Assembly (NCBI GenBank): GCA_024400635.1
Contig: JAKSMI010000010.1
Location: 1 to 55,942 of the forward strand
Source of the DNA: Bacteroidales bacterium
GTDB lineage: Bacteria > Bacteroidota > Bacteroidia > Bacteroidales > WCHB1-69
Length of the DNA: 55,942 nt
Reading direction: 5' to 3'
The notes under the pieces are model-generated. The model ran no database searches. It worked only from the letters and a program-made list of their open reading frames with translations, and was not told the DNA's origin. The position numbers were made by a program, and so were the translations under genes. Below, piece by piece: positions 8,099-16,372 of this stretch. The number at the start of each line of letters is the position of its first letter. Position 1 is the first letter of the stretch.

Positions 8099-10219
8099 TT
8101 AGTCTAGTGTATTAATTACTTTAAGTGCATCTATAGAGTTTATTGCATTAGAAGCTATCTCTTTAAGCCTAACTTGCTCCTTTGCTTTTATCTTCTTTTC
8201 TATCTCAGCCGCCTCATCTTCCAAATTGCTAATCGTATCAACGCATATGTCGTATAAGTGCGCAAAACGTTTTCCCGGTGCTTGCCTGATTATTCTTCCA
8301 ACTCTCTGAATATATTCTCGAGGGTTGGTGCTTGACGCCATCAATATTCCGATATCAGCGGTAGGAATATCAATACCCTCATCCATACATTTTATAGCGA
8401 CAATCGCTTGATACTCCTTACTTTTGAACTTAGAGATAATATGTTCTCGTTCAGAAATACCACCAAACCGTTTCTCTGGTTTTACTCCTTCCTTTTCTGT
8501 TAGTTTATGGAAAATGATATCCTTCCTAGCCAGGATATTCATAACCTCCGTAATTTGTTGTGGTGATACAAACACAATTAGGTTATCAACAGGACCCTTT
8601 TCGGATAAATTATCTAATATCCTTTCCAGTTCGAAATACTTCTCTTCTGCATTTCTAATGAGATTTGCTCTTTTTTCCAGCAGTCTTTCCAAAAGCTCTG
8701 AAGCGTCTGAATTCGAATCGCGCATTCGCCACAGTTTGGAAATACGATTGGAAATATCCCGATAAGAAACGCTCTCTTCACTATTCAAAGAAACTTTCGA
8801 AATGAGATAATGATAGTTTACTAGAAAATGTTTTCCAGTAATAGGATTAAATTCGGACAATGCGTCTTTTATTGTGAATTCAAAGCATTTGCTCCCATAG
8901 TATTCAACCAATTTCTGTGTCCCGGCATCATCATACCATCGACTCGGAGTCGCACTCAAACCTATGCGATATTTGTAATTAGGGAGCAGAGCTCTTTGTA
9001 ATACTGGCGCACCGAGCCAGTGAGTCTCGTCGCCCACAAATAGCACTTCCGTACCGTCGCCGAGGCAAGTATTAAAGATTTCGGTAAATTTATCTGAACT
9101 GGCAGAAGAATGAGTGGTGAATAGGATAATGTGATCGGCTAATCCTGCGCTGTTTTTATACAGCAGTGTTGTCAGAGTATTATTCCACTTCGGAACAGAA
9201 CCATCAACAACGATACTTTCATCGAAGCTTAATTTTTGAGCATCAACTTCATCTTTCCATTGTTTTGAAAGGGTATTCTGAGGAGTCGAAACAATCGTAA
9301 TCAGTTTTTTTCTTACCTGATTAAGATATTTAATCCCCGCGATGGCTGTTCTAGTCTTTCCTGTCCCAGTCGCCATCTCAAAGAGAAGCCGGTAATTATT
9401 GCCCCTCCAAACATTCAATGCATCTGCTTGGTAGAAAAACAAGCTCTTATCATCCCTGAAATCATATCGCTTCAATTTCTTTGAATGATACTTAGAAAGG
9501 GAGATGCTTTCAAGATTGAAATCAGAAGAATACTTAACTATGTTCGCCTTTATGGCACTTGGTAAGTTATAGACCCGAACGTTGCTGCGCTTCCCATTCC
9601 ATATTTCTTCAAATCGTTGCTTGTCTTTCAGGAAATATTCACGTGAATCAGTCCACTCTTTGAAAACCTTGAATTCTTCATCATTGTTTACCCATGCCGA
9701 AGCTGTTTCATTAATAGAACCACTAAAAGAGATTTCATTATTGTCTCTATCCGTCAATACACCAACTTTTTGGTGGAAAAGACCTTTCTCCGCAATAGTG
9801 TCAATGTCACAAATGGAGCCATCGTCATTTAAGACTATGGCTAATTTCATTTCTAACAAGCCATTCCCCAGCATCCACCCTAAAGCCTTAACGTGATTCT
9901 GTTCGAATTCATTCTCAAGATGATCAAGATCAATCCCAAAATCGGATAAAGCCAAATCTGAGTGATCCGAAGCGACTTTCTCAACAATGTCTAAATCTTC
10001 TTTATTTAAACGGGGGCTGGTAATTAACCTCATTTTCCCTCCATTCTGAATGAACGTAGATAACCCTCGCGCAGCAACAGCCATTGAAGAAGATGCAAAA
10101 AAGCCTGCCATTCTATCATAGCTCATTGCTTCGCCCAATACAGGAACGTAGTAGTCCTCTATTAGGTCGTCAACGCCTGATTCATAGCATGACTTAATAT
10201 GTATATCCTTAAAGCTCAT
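8099..10219 (-). CDS. PLD-nuclease/SF2 helicase fusion
   Basis: A 706-residue protein. The N-terminal domain is phospholipase D-like: YDRMAGFFASSS near residue 34, HxK in FHQKVGVL (H149, K151) and SGSINET at 166-172. A superfamily 2 helicase follows, with Walker A ATGTGKT (283-289), a DETH box (397-400), SATPSRW as motif III-like, and a C-terminal RecA-like domain (AIKCMDEGIDIP, then QRVGRIIRQ). PLD plus SF2 helicase fusions occur in restriction-type enzymes, where the single HKD motif would act as a dimeric nuclease. Its start overlaps the radical SAM stop by 11 bp. It probably translocates on and cuts DNA. Confidence 0.88.
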   Translation of the reverse strand: MSFKDIHIKSCYESGVDDLIEDYYVPVLGEAMSYDRMAGFFASSSMAVAARGLSTFIQNGGKMRLITSPRLNKEDLDIVEKVASDHSDLALSDFGIDLDHLENEFEQNHVKALGWMLGNGLLEMKLAIVLNDDGSICDIDTIAEKGLFHQKVGVLTDRDNNEISFSGSINETASAWVNNDEEFKVFKEWTDSREYFLKDKQRFEEIWNGKRSNVRVYNLPSAIKANIVKYSSDFNLESISLSKYHSKKLKRYDFRDDKSLFFYQADALNVWRGNNYRLLFEMATGTGKTRTAIAGIKYLNQVRKKLITIVSTPQNTLSKQWKDEVDAQKLSFDESIVVDGSVPKWNNTLTTLLYKNSAGLADHIILFTTHSSASSDKFTEIFNTCLGDGTEVLFVGDETHWLGAPVLQRALLPNYKYRIGLSATPSRWYDDAGTQKLVEYYGSKCFEFTIKDALSEFNPITGKHFLVNYHYLISKVSLNSEESVSYRDISNRISKLWRMRDSNSDASELLERLLEKRANLIRNAEEKYFELERILDNLSEKGPVDNLIVFVSPQQITEVMNILARKDIIFHKLTEKEGVKPEKRFGGISEREHIISKFKSKEYQAIVAIKCMDEGIDIPTADIGILMASSTNPREYIQRVGRIIRQAPGKRFAHLYDICVDTISNLEDEAAEIEKKIKAKEQVRLKEIASNAINSIDALKVINTLD

Positions 10220-12707
10220 AATCGAGTGAATTATTGATGGTTTCGATTATTGTATTGACATTCGGTCTCCTTCTGATTCTCGTTGTTTTAGATAAAATAT
10301 TAAGCATTTCTTCCAGACTCTGTTCACAGGCTCCGGACATGTAATAGTTCTGTATATATGGAATATATAAACACAATTTTGGCAGCAACGCTTTTTGTTC
10401 AGTGTCACTGAGCTTAATAAACAGTCCACCCAATGAGTTCCCATTTGCTCGGCATCGTTCAAAATTGCATAGGCCTAATTGCGCCGCTGTTTTCATGTGA
10501 TTTTCTCCGTATTTTTTGTCCGCCACTTCTTTGCGCGTCTCGGAACGGAGCATATATCCCATTCTTAGGTAGTCAACATCTGTCAAGCCGCAATTTGCTA
10601 GCTTAAATGGGACGCTATAGTATGCATCCTTAAAGTCGCTGAATTGCGATATATCCTTTTTCTCAACAGTAGAGGGCTTGAAATCAACTCTTATCACATC
10701 CAGAATCTCACTACACTTATACTTTTTTAAAACCTCTAACAGAATAGCAGACTTATTAGAATCATTCAGAATACTATTATCAGAATGACTATAATATACT
10801 TTTAACAAGGCTCGCTCGCTATCTTTATTGCCAATGACGCTATCCCAGAATTCCTTATTCAACACGAATTTCTTGCCTTCAAATGTTATTTCTGCATCTC
10901 TTTTCCAGAGATCTGAATCTGTCATCTGCTTAAAAGACATGTTGAAAAATTTTAAGAAGATATCCTTATGGTGACTGTATTTATTCAGGAACTCGAAGAC
11001 TGTTTTGAGTGGAGTCGTCATCCCTTTGTCGGCATAATAGCCACGCTCATAATCTTCAATAAATTCTTCGTAGCTCTTCAGCCTATCATGTTTGATACCT
11101 AAAGTATGTTCTTCCCAATAAGTCTGATTCTTGTAACAGAATTGCCAGAATGAAAGATTCCTATAGAACCCTGGTTGGTTACACCATCTCGCGATCTGGA
11201 CATATATATTAGGCATTGACGACTTCTTATAATCCTCATGTCTCATGATATAGCCCAAACAACCATATCTCATCAATACACATATGCGCATAAATATTTC
11301 AGCAATATCCTTTTGGAAAGAGAAGTCATCTGATGGAGTTTGTCTAAAGCCACAAAACAGATAGAATTTGGTCTCCCTTTTAGGACAGTAATACTTCCAT
11401 ATCTTCAGTGCCTTTTCAATTATATCCCTATCAGGCCAGTTATCAAAAGCAAAAATAAAGTCGCCATGGTAATTAGCATTCGCTAACTTTCTGGCCATAT
11501 CTTCACCTCGTTTGCTTTGGGCCAGCAAACGCTCATCAAGACCTTGTCTAAATTGGAATGGACGCTTTGTCGCAATCAACTCATCCAACAATTGCTCCCA
11601 ATAAGGAGATGCCAGAAAGTTATCATCCCATAGATAAATATATGGTCGCTTTAACTTCCCTGTTGTTTCATCAACTTCATTGTCGAGAAAATCCGACAAT
11701 TTCGAATATGGCATCGCCTTATGCTCTAATTTATTGACACAAAATGGGCATCGGCGGAAACAACCTCTAGTTAAAAAGCCTATTGAATACTCCTTATAAT
11801 CTTTGAAATATGCCGGAGAAGCTTTGATGGATTCCATCACGCCAATATAATCATCATACAAATGATAATCAGGCATCTGAGTCCTCATGTCTATGCCCTT
11901 CTGCCCAGACTTGTTAGTTAGATTGTTAAGAAACGAATCATTCTCTAGCTTGGCCATGTCCTCAGCCCTCTTTTCGGCAAATCCATCGTCCACAGACAGG
12001 TTTGCGTAACTCCCAGTTCCTCCAATATGCACTTTGGAACTTAGTTTTTTGTCTGACAGGAGACAAGAAAGAAGAGTCGGCGGATCATCGTAAGTAAATG
12101 AGAATACACATGAAACATATATATGGTCAAGCTTGTGAAGATCCTCAAAATTGCTGTCATTAGTCAGCAATTCATACGTATTTGTCTCTTCATATATTTC
12201 ACTAGACTCGATGCCCCGTCGCTGGTAACCATTGTCTCTAAAATACCCGGCAATCTTAAGTAATGCCAAGTTTGGATGCCGAGTACCGTTGCATAGCAAA
12301 TCTGCATCGACAAGGCCAATATGGTAGGCTTTCTTTTCAGTCCTTTTTTTTGTTTTTTGTGGCCGTTGATTTAAGCACTCGTAATCCTTTCGAGGAAGGC
12401 AAATTAGCAATTTGTCGTCTGCTAATAATAGGACATCCGTCTTTTGAGACCATTGTTGCAAGTCGGAAAATCCAAGATCCTTCTTAACTAATTCCTGTTC
12501 ATCAACAACTGACAGTTTTTGACACTCAGATAAGCAGGATTTCATCTCGTTCACTTCATCATAAGAAGCACAGGATGTATCATTCGAATCATAGCCATCA
12601 TCTAGTTTTGTGAAGGTCATTAGCCCATCACAGAATTGAAAGGCGACTTGGCTTGATTCGATGTATGAAAGAAGTTTATCCCTTAATGAAGATTGTTTGC
12701 TTGTCAT
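10209..12707 (-). CDS. Large radical SAM protein with a B12-binding-like domain
   Basis: An 832-residue protein. ATG at 12707 (MTSKQSSLRDKLL) lies 10 nt after the regulator stop. Around residues 128-165 there is a Rossmann/cobalamin-domain-like stretch (YHIGLVDADLL, then HPNLALLKIAGYFRDNG). The radical SAM cluster is CFRRCPFC (C316, C320, C323, the CxxxCxxC pattern), followed by a TIM-barrel-like region with YLWDDNFLAS. The last ~350 residues are an extra helical domain of unknown role. Radical SAM enzymes generate a 5'-deoxyadenosyl radical; the substrate here is unknown. It is far larger than prokaryotic viperins and lacks their organisation. Its place beside DndD/DndE-like and helicase-nuclease genes suggests DNA modification or modification-dependent defence. 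Confidence 0.85.
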   Translation of the reverse strand: MTSKQSSLRDKLLSYIESSQVAFQFCDGLMTFTKLDDGYDSNDTSCASYDEVNEMKSCLSECQKLSVVDEQELVKKDLGFSDLQQWSQKTDVLLLADDKLLICLPRKDYECLNQRPQKTKKRTEKKAYHIGLVDADLLCNGTRHPNLALLKIAGYFRDNGYQRRGIESSEIYEETNTYELLTNDSNFEDLHKLDHIYVSCVFSFTYDDPPTLLSCLLSDKKLSSKVHIGGTGSYANLSVDDGFAEKRAEDMAKLENDSFLNNLTNKSGQKGIDMRTQMPDYHLYDDYIGVMESIKASPAYFKDYKEYSIGFLTRGCFRRCPFCVNKLEHKAMPYSKLSDFLDNEVDETTGKLKRPYIYLWDDNFLASPYWEQLLDELIATKRPFQFRQGLDERLLAQSKRGEDMARKLANANYHGDFIFAFDNWPDRDIIEKALKIWKYYCPKRETKFYLFCGFRQTPSDDFSFQKDIAEIFMRICVLMRYGCLGYIMRHEDYKKSSMPNIYVQIARWCNQPGFYRNLSFWQFCYKNQTYWEEHTLGIKHDRLKSYEEFIEDYERGYYADKGMTTPLKTVFEFLNKYSHHKDIFLKFFNMSFKQMTDSDLWKRDAEITFEGKKFVLNKEFWDSVIGNKDSERALLKVYYSHSDNSILNDSNKSAILLEVLKKYKCSEILDVIRVDFKPSTVEKKDISQFSDFKDAYYSVPFKLANCGLTDVDYLRMGYMLRSETRKEVADKKYGENHMKTAAQLGLCNFERCRANGNSLGGLFIKLSDTEQKALLPKLCLYIPYIQNYYMSGACEQSLEEMLNILSKTTRIRRRPNVNTIIETINNSLDYEL

Positions 12708-12717
12708 AATGAAATCA

Positions 12718-12945
12718 TTAATCAGGCAATACCCGATATGTTGTTTGATACTCGCGCACAATTAATTCTTTTATGTCAACCTTAAGAATATCGGCTATTC
12801 GCAACAAGCTGCCTAAATCTGGTTGAGAGGAATTAGTACACCATTTTGAAACCGTAGAAGGAGATACGCCCAATTGCTCAGATAGCCACTTATTGGTACG
12901 CTTCTTCTCTACTAAAACTACTTTTAGTCGATTTATTTCTTCCAT
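12718..12945 (-). CDS. XRE-family HTH regulator heading the cargo operon
   Basis: A 75-residue protein with a full XRE helix-turn-helix (KWLSEQLGVSPSTVSKWCTNSSQPDLGSLLRIADIL). It is the first gene of the leftward cargo operon and ends 10 nt before the radical SAM start. An AT-rich stretch of about 70 bp upstream (12946-13020) should hold the promoter. Such regulators commonly autoregulate defence operons; that role is inferred from position. Confidence 0.88.
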   Translation of the reverse strand: MEEINRLKVVLVEKKRTNKWLSEQLGVSPSTVSKWCTNSSQPDLGSLLRIADILKVDIKELIVREYQTTYRVLPD

Positions 12946-13021
12946 GCTAAAAAGGCTTGCATCGGTAAATTTATTGAAAATATTTCAATAAAATTCCATT
13001 TTTAGTAAAATATTTTTTTGA

Positions 13022-13600
13022 TCAAGTGATTGTTATCCCAACTGCAATCACCCCTAACAGTGAAAGTACATAGGCAATCCCGGCGGACCACCAGAAGACC
13101 TTCCGGGAGAGCCAGACTCCTTTGTTGCGGCTGAGCTCGGAAACGAATTCTTCATTACGTTTCTGGAGGGACTGCCTGTATTCATACAGTATGCCGTCCA
13201 TTTCTTTCTTCATTTCATTGAGGCAGTCAGCAAACAGTTTCTTGATAGCCTCCTTTACATTATCAGGAAGAGAAAACGGAACTGTGGTTTGAGCCAATTT
13301 CGCGATATCATTTCCAACCTGTTTTCGTGTTTCGGTCAACTCCTTGCAGGACTCGGAGAGCATAATACTCACTTGATCCATAATATCAACAGTGCAGCGG
13401 ATCTCCGTTTTATCCTTGCCCGCTTTTTCAATCATTTCCGCCACCTGGCTAGTTACAGACTCGAGTTTCTGGATTTCCTGACTATACTCGTTCTTTTTGT
13501 CAACTCGTTCCATTATCTGGCTGATGGAATTATCCTGAGTGGTTTCTTTGGAATGGAACGGAGGCAGTTGTGCCTCCGCTCCGAAATTCTTGTGTCTCAT
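13022..13600 (-). CDS. Coiled-coil membrane protein of the mobilization module
   Basis: A 192-residue protein with a predicted coiled coil (about residues 30-155, KKNEYSQEIQKLESVTSQVAEMI and onward) and one C-terminal membrane segment (WSAGIAYVLSLLGVIAVGITI). It starts 3 nt after the relaxase stop. Proteins of this shape often follow MobA in Bacteroidales mobilizable elements, possibly linking the relaxosome to the membrane or coupling apparatus. No catalytic motif is visible. Confidence 0.75.
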   Translation of the reverse strand: MRHKNFGAEAQLPPFHSKETTQDNSISQIMERVDKKNEYSQEIQKLESVTSQVAEMIEKAGKDKTEIRCTVDIMDQVSIMLSESCKELTETRKQVGNDIAKLAQTTVPFSLPDNVKEAIKKLFADCLNEMKKEMDGILYEYRQSLQKRNEEFVSELSRNKGVWLSRKVFWWSAGIAYVLSLLGVIAVGITIT

Positions 13601-13603
13601 ATA

Positions 13604-14785
13604 CTATCGTCTATAAGTGCGTTTTCTTGTTGTAATCATATCATGAGCCATCCGGGCACATCTACGCGCCCATTCCAGGTCATCTTCATCCTTGTCACGG
13701 CCCCAGTCAGAAGATGGAGAAGTGCCGCCGCCACCGCAATTCTCCGCGAAATTGGTCGCTTCATTGATGCAGTTTGCAAAGAGTAGCATGGCCGTAGTGG
13801 CAGTTCTGGAGAATGCCTCTGACTTGGTGTCAGCTTCCATCTTCAATATCTCATGATTCATTTCATCATGCGCTGCTTTTGAGATAGTTACTTTCCTCAC
13901 AGCGTTTCCGAACTGAACCGGAACCACATGAATTTCCGGACTGGTCCTCTTCGGTTCCTGCGTCTTTACAGGTTCCTGCCGGATAGTTTTAACCGGATCT
14001 CCAAGATACAGACGTGCCCAGGTATTCTCAATCTTCGAAGGCATCAAGTTCCTGCTGTGGCCAAGAAGAGAAGATTTGTAAATGGAATTGCCTATCCTGA
14101 CGGAATACCCACGGACTTCCTCATTATTGTCATGGTGCAGCTGTATGTCATAGCCTCTTTCTGTGAGTCTGGTGACATACTCGTTCCAATCAAAGCGGTT
14201 CATGTCCTTGAGAACAGCGTAGCAGTCATTGTTGATTTGCTCCCTGTTTTCGGCAGCCCGTTGCTCGGCCTGAATCCACCCCCGTTCTCTGGTGACCTGG
14301 TTGGCGGCAAATACTGCTCTTGATCCAATCAGATAATCATCGTTGAGATCACCGTCCATGTCGATTCGGTTGCAATCAAGATGCATGTGCAAGATTCCGG
14401 ATTTGCTGTCCCGGTGAAGCGTAGCGAGATACTGCGAGTTTGCAAGATCGCACTTGTGGCCACGGAATCTCGGATCGCTCTTGTCGGCAGAGTCGAAGGC
14501 TCTGACGAACTGCTCAAGCACTTCCCTCCATTGAGTAAGAGTCCAGTCTTTGCTATCATCCCTCTCAGGGGATATCTCTATCCGGATCAGATCGTTCTTT
14601 ACAGGATGTCCTTTATCCCTCTTATCGAGATGAAGCAATTGATGTGCTTTCATGTGAGCCCAGAATGCCTGGATTTCAATGTTGGAGGGAAGATGGTTCA
14701 GTTTCACTATCTCAGCCTTTCCAAGTCTGGTGATGTAGTTTATGGACACGCTTCCGTGTGCGATAGATTTTCCTTGTGCTATCAT
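13604..14785 (-). CDS. Relaxase (MobA/VirD2-like)
   Basis: A 393-residue relaxase that nicks the transfer origin and pilots the DNA strand. The metal-binding motif is LHMHLDCNRID (HxH with trailing Asn), preceded by ATLHRDSKSG. The N-terminus (GKSIAHGSVSINYIT) resembles Bacteroidales MobA-type proteins. The C-terminal 120 residues are low-complexity and basic at the end (TTRKRTYRR). It starts 1 nt after the MobC-like stop. No helicase domain is present, as usual for mobilizable elements. Confidence 0.88.
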   Translation of the reverse strand: MIAQGKSIAHGSVSINYITRLGKAEIVKLNHLPSNIEIQAFWAHMKAHQLLHLDKRDKGHPVKNDLIRIEISPERDDSKDWTLTQWREVLEQFVRAFDSADKSDPRFRGHKCDLANSQYLATLHRDSKSGILHMHLDCNRIDMDGDLNDDYLIGSRAVFAANQVTRERGWIQAEQRAAENREQINNDCYAVLKDMNRFDWNEYVTRLTERGYDIQLHHDNNEEVRGYSVRIGNSIYKSSLLGHSRNLMPSKIENTWARLYLGDPVKTIRQEPVKTQEPKRTSPEIHVVPVQFGNAVRKVTISKAAHDEMNHEILKMEADTKSEAFSRTATTAMLLFANCINEATNFAENCGGGGTSPSSDWGRDKDEDDLEWARRCARMAHDMITTRKRTYRR

Positions 14786-14786
14786 A

Positions 14787-15170
14787 TCATCCTTTGGCTA
14801 AGTGTTCTTCAATTTCGTAGAACCGGCGAATCATATAGTCGGTCGCCTCAATCCACCTGCTCATATAGACCGGATCCCGGAAGTATCTGAGCAATTCTTC
14901 CTGGCTCTTTCCGCTGAGAGCGTTCTTGATGTGTACCAGGTCTGCCCTGGCATCGGCGATGCTGATATATGCCTCTATCTCCCGCTCGGACAGGCGTGCC
15001 TTGGGCCTGTGGTTCAAGGCACGCTCACGGATATATTCACTCTGTGAGATGCCGCACTCACGTGATTTCTGGAAGATTATATGACGTTCTTCTTCAGTGG
15101 CTCGGAACCCCATTCTGGTCCCTTTATTTGCTTTCCCATCAGCTTTGATGGACTTTTTCTTTCTTGTCAT
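14787..15170 (-). CDS. MobC-like relaxosome accessory protein
   Basis: A 127-residue basic protein with a ribbon-helix-helix-like N-terminal half (RMGFRATEEERHIIFQKSRECGISQSEYIRER), typical of MobC/MbpB accessory proteins that bind oriT beside the nick site. A helical C-terminal half follows. It is immediately upstream of the relaxase. Its start faces the 182-bp gap that is the likely oriT. Confidence 0.85.
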   Translation of the reverse strand: MTRKKKSIKADGKANKGTRMGFRATEEERHIIFQKSRECGISQSEYIRERALNHRPKARLSEREIEAYISIADARADLVHIKNALSGKSQEELLRYFRDPVYMSRWIEATDYMIRRFYEIEEHLAKG

Positions 15171-15352
15171 TTTGATAGTTGTTTATGGGTTTGTAATTCT
15201 GTCAATGCGAGCCTGCGAGTATCAGCAAGACGCCGATATGAGGACATGCAGCGGCAGCAAAATGTTCGACATCGGCACTTCTTGCATAGCGTTTCGGGGT
15301 TTTTGAACCCCTTCACTTTCCCTTCCTTTGCCATTCAGCGCCTTCATAAATG
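15171..15352. other. Intergenic gap, candidate transfer origin (oriT)
   Basis: This 182-bp non-coding gap lies directly upstream of mobC and the relaxase gene, where oriT normally lies in Bacteroidales mobilizable elements. It holds several short inverted repeats (for example GGGG-TTTTTGAA-CCCC at about 15297-15313). I see no experimentally known nick sequence, so the assignment rests on position. Confidence 0.4.
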
Positions 15353-16372
15353 TCATTCTATGAGTTCCAGTTCCAGGTCATCTATGAGCTGTTGCAGTAC
15401 CGGAAATCTCCGGATCATTGACTGGAGAATCTGACGCTTTGAAGGCTCTTCCAGCAAGAAATCCGCTATGTCCAGGCCGCGACTTCTTTGCTCATCAGTA
15501 GCGTTCTTCTCCAGCAAATCAGACACTACAACCCGCTGGCAGATTCCGGACAATATCGATGCTTTCTGGCTCCATATTTCATAAGCTCCAAGATCAGGGA
15601 ACAGTGTCACATTACGATCTTTTAGAACTGACATAGTATCGGCGTTGAAGCATCCGTTCATCCCGCCAGTGGCCAGCCACAGAATGTCAGGAACGAACAC
15701 TGTTCCGATTAACGCAGTCTTCTCACTTTCGACTATTGCAACCGGTATGGTCGGATTCTTCATCAGCAAATGTTCTCCGAACAAGCATTGTCTCAAATGA
15801 AAGCCGGTCAGTTTCAACTCGGAATGAACCCAGCAGACATGGCTATGTGGTTCCTTCACTCTGTGACCAGTCTTTGGATCGTAAAGCATTATCTTTCCTG
15901 TCCTGATCCGGCCTTTGACATCTACTTGCCAGAATACAGCAGAGCCTCCCCATTTCTTTGACGTGCCTACATTGTATCGTGCCATCAGTTGAACGGTCTT
16001 GGCCTCTCCCCATATCCCACTCAGATAGAGGAATAACGGATTAGACTCATAGCTTGTCATTGTCTGTTCCATAATATCCTTGGATATATAGGAGGGAAGG
16101 ATTGGCTCCACTGGTTTCCGTCTCGGTGGTATCACCTGAAATCTGTCCAGGCCTGATGAACTGTCGACATCAGGATGATCGTTGAAGTAAGCCTTGGGAG
16201 CGTAGTGGTATCCGCAACTGTTGATATGGTCACAAATCCCGACATTATCAGGAAAGGTGACGACTCCTTCATCATCAACATATCTCGTGAAGCATTGCTT
16301 CCTCCCACAGGCCGGACAACAGGTCTTGCTGCCTGGACTGTATTTCTGAAGGTGAAATCTATATCTCTCCAT
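15353..16372 (-). CDS. DUF6371-type primase-like protein
   Basis: A 339-residue protein. The N-terminal zinc-finger region (YSPGSKTCCPACGRKQCFTRYVD, with a further CDHINSCGYH) and a Toprim-like segment (VAIVESEKTALIG) match the DUF6371 proteins found beside DUF3987 in Bacteroidales mobile elements. These resemble DnaG-type primases and probably support replication of the excised element. Its start overlaps the DUF3987 stop by 14 bp. Confidence 0.8.
   Translation of the reverse strand: MERYRFHLQKYSPGSKTCCPACGRKQCFTRYVDDEGVVTFPDNVGICDHINSCGYHYAPKAYFNDHPDVDSSSGLDRFQVIPPRRKPVEPILPSYISKDIMEQTMTSYESNPLFLYLSGIWGEAKTVQLMARYNVGTSKKWGGSAVFWQVDVKGRIRTGKIMLYDPKTGHRVKEPHSHVCWVHSELKLTGFHLRQCLFGEHLLMKNPTIPVAIVESEKTALIGTVFVPDILWLATGGMNGCFNADTMSVLKDRNVTLFPDLGAYEIWSQKASILSGICQRVVVSDLLEKNATDEQRSRGLDIADFLLEEPSKRQILQSMIRRFPVLQQLIDDLELELIE

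Noticed and set aside
10209..12761. Possible viperin-like role for the radical SAM protein
   Set aside because: The protein is more than twice viperin's length, has a B12-like domain before the cluster, and lacks the viperin layout; only the CxxxCxxC motif is shared.
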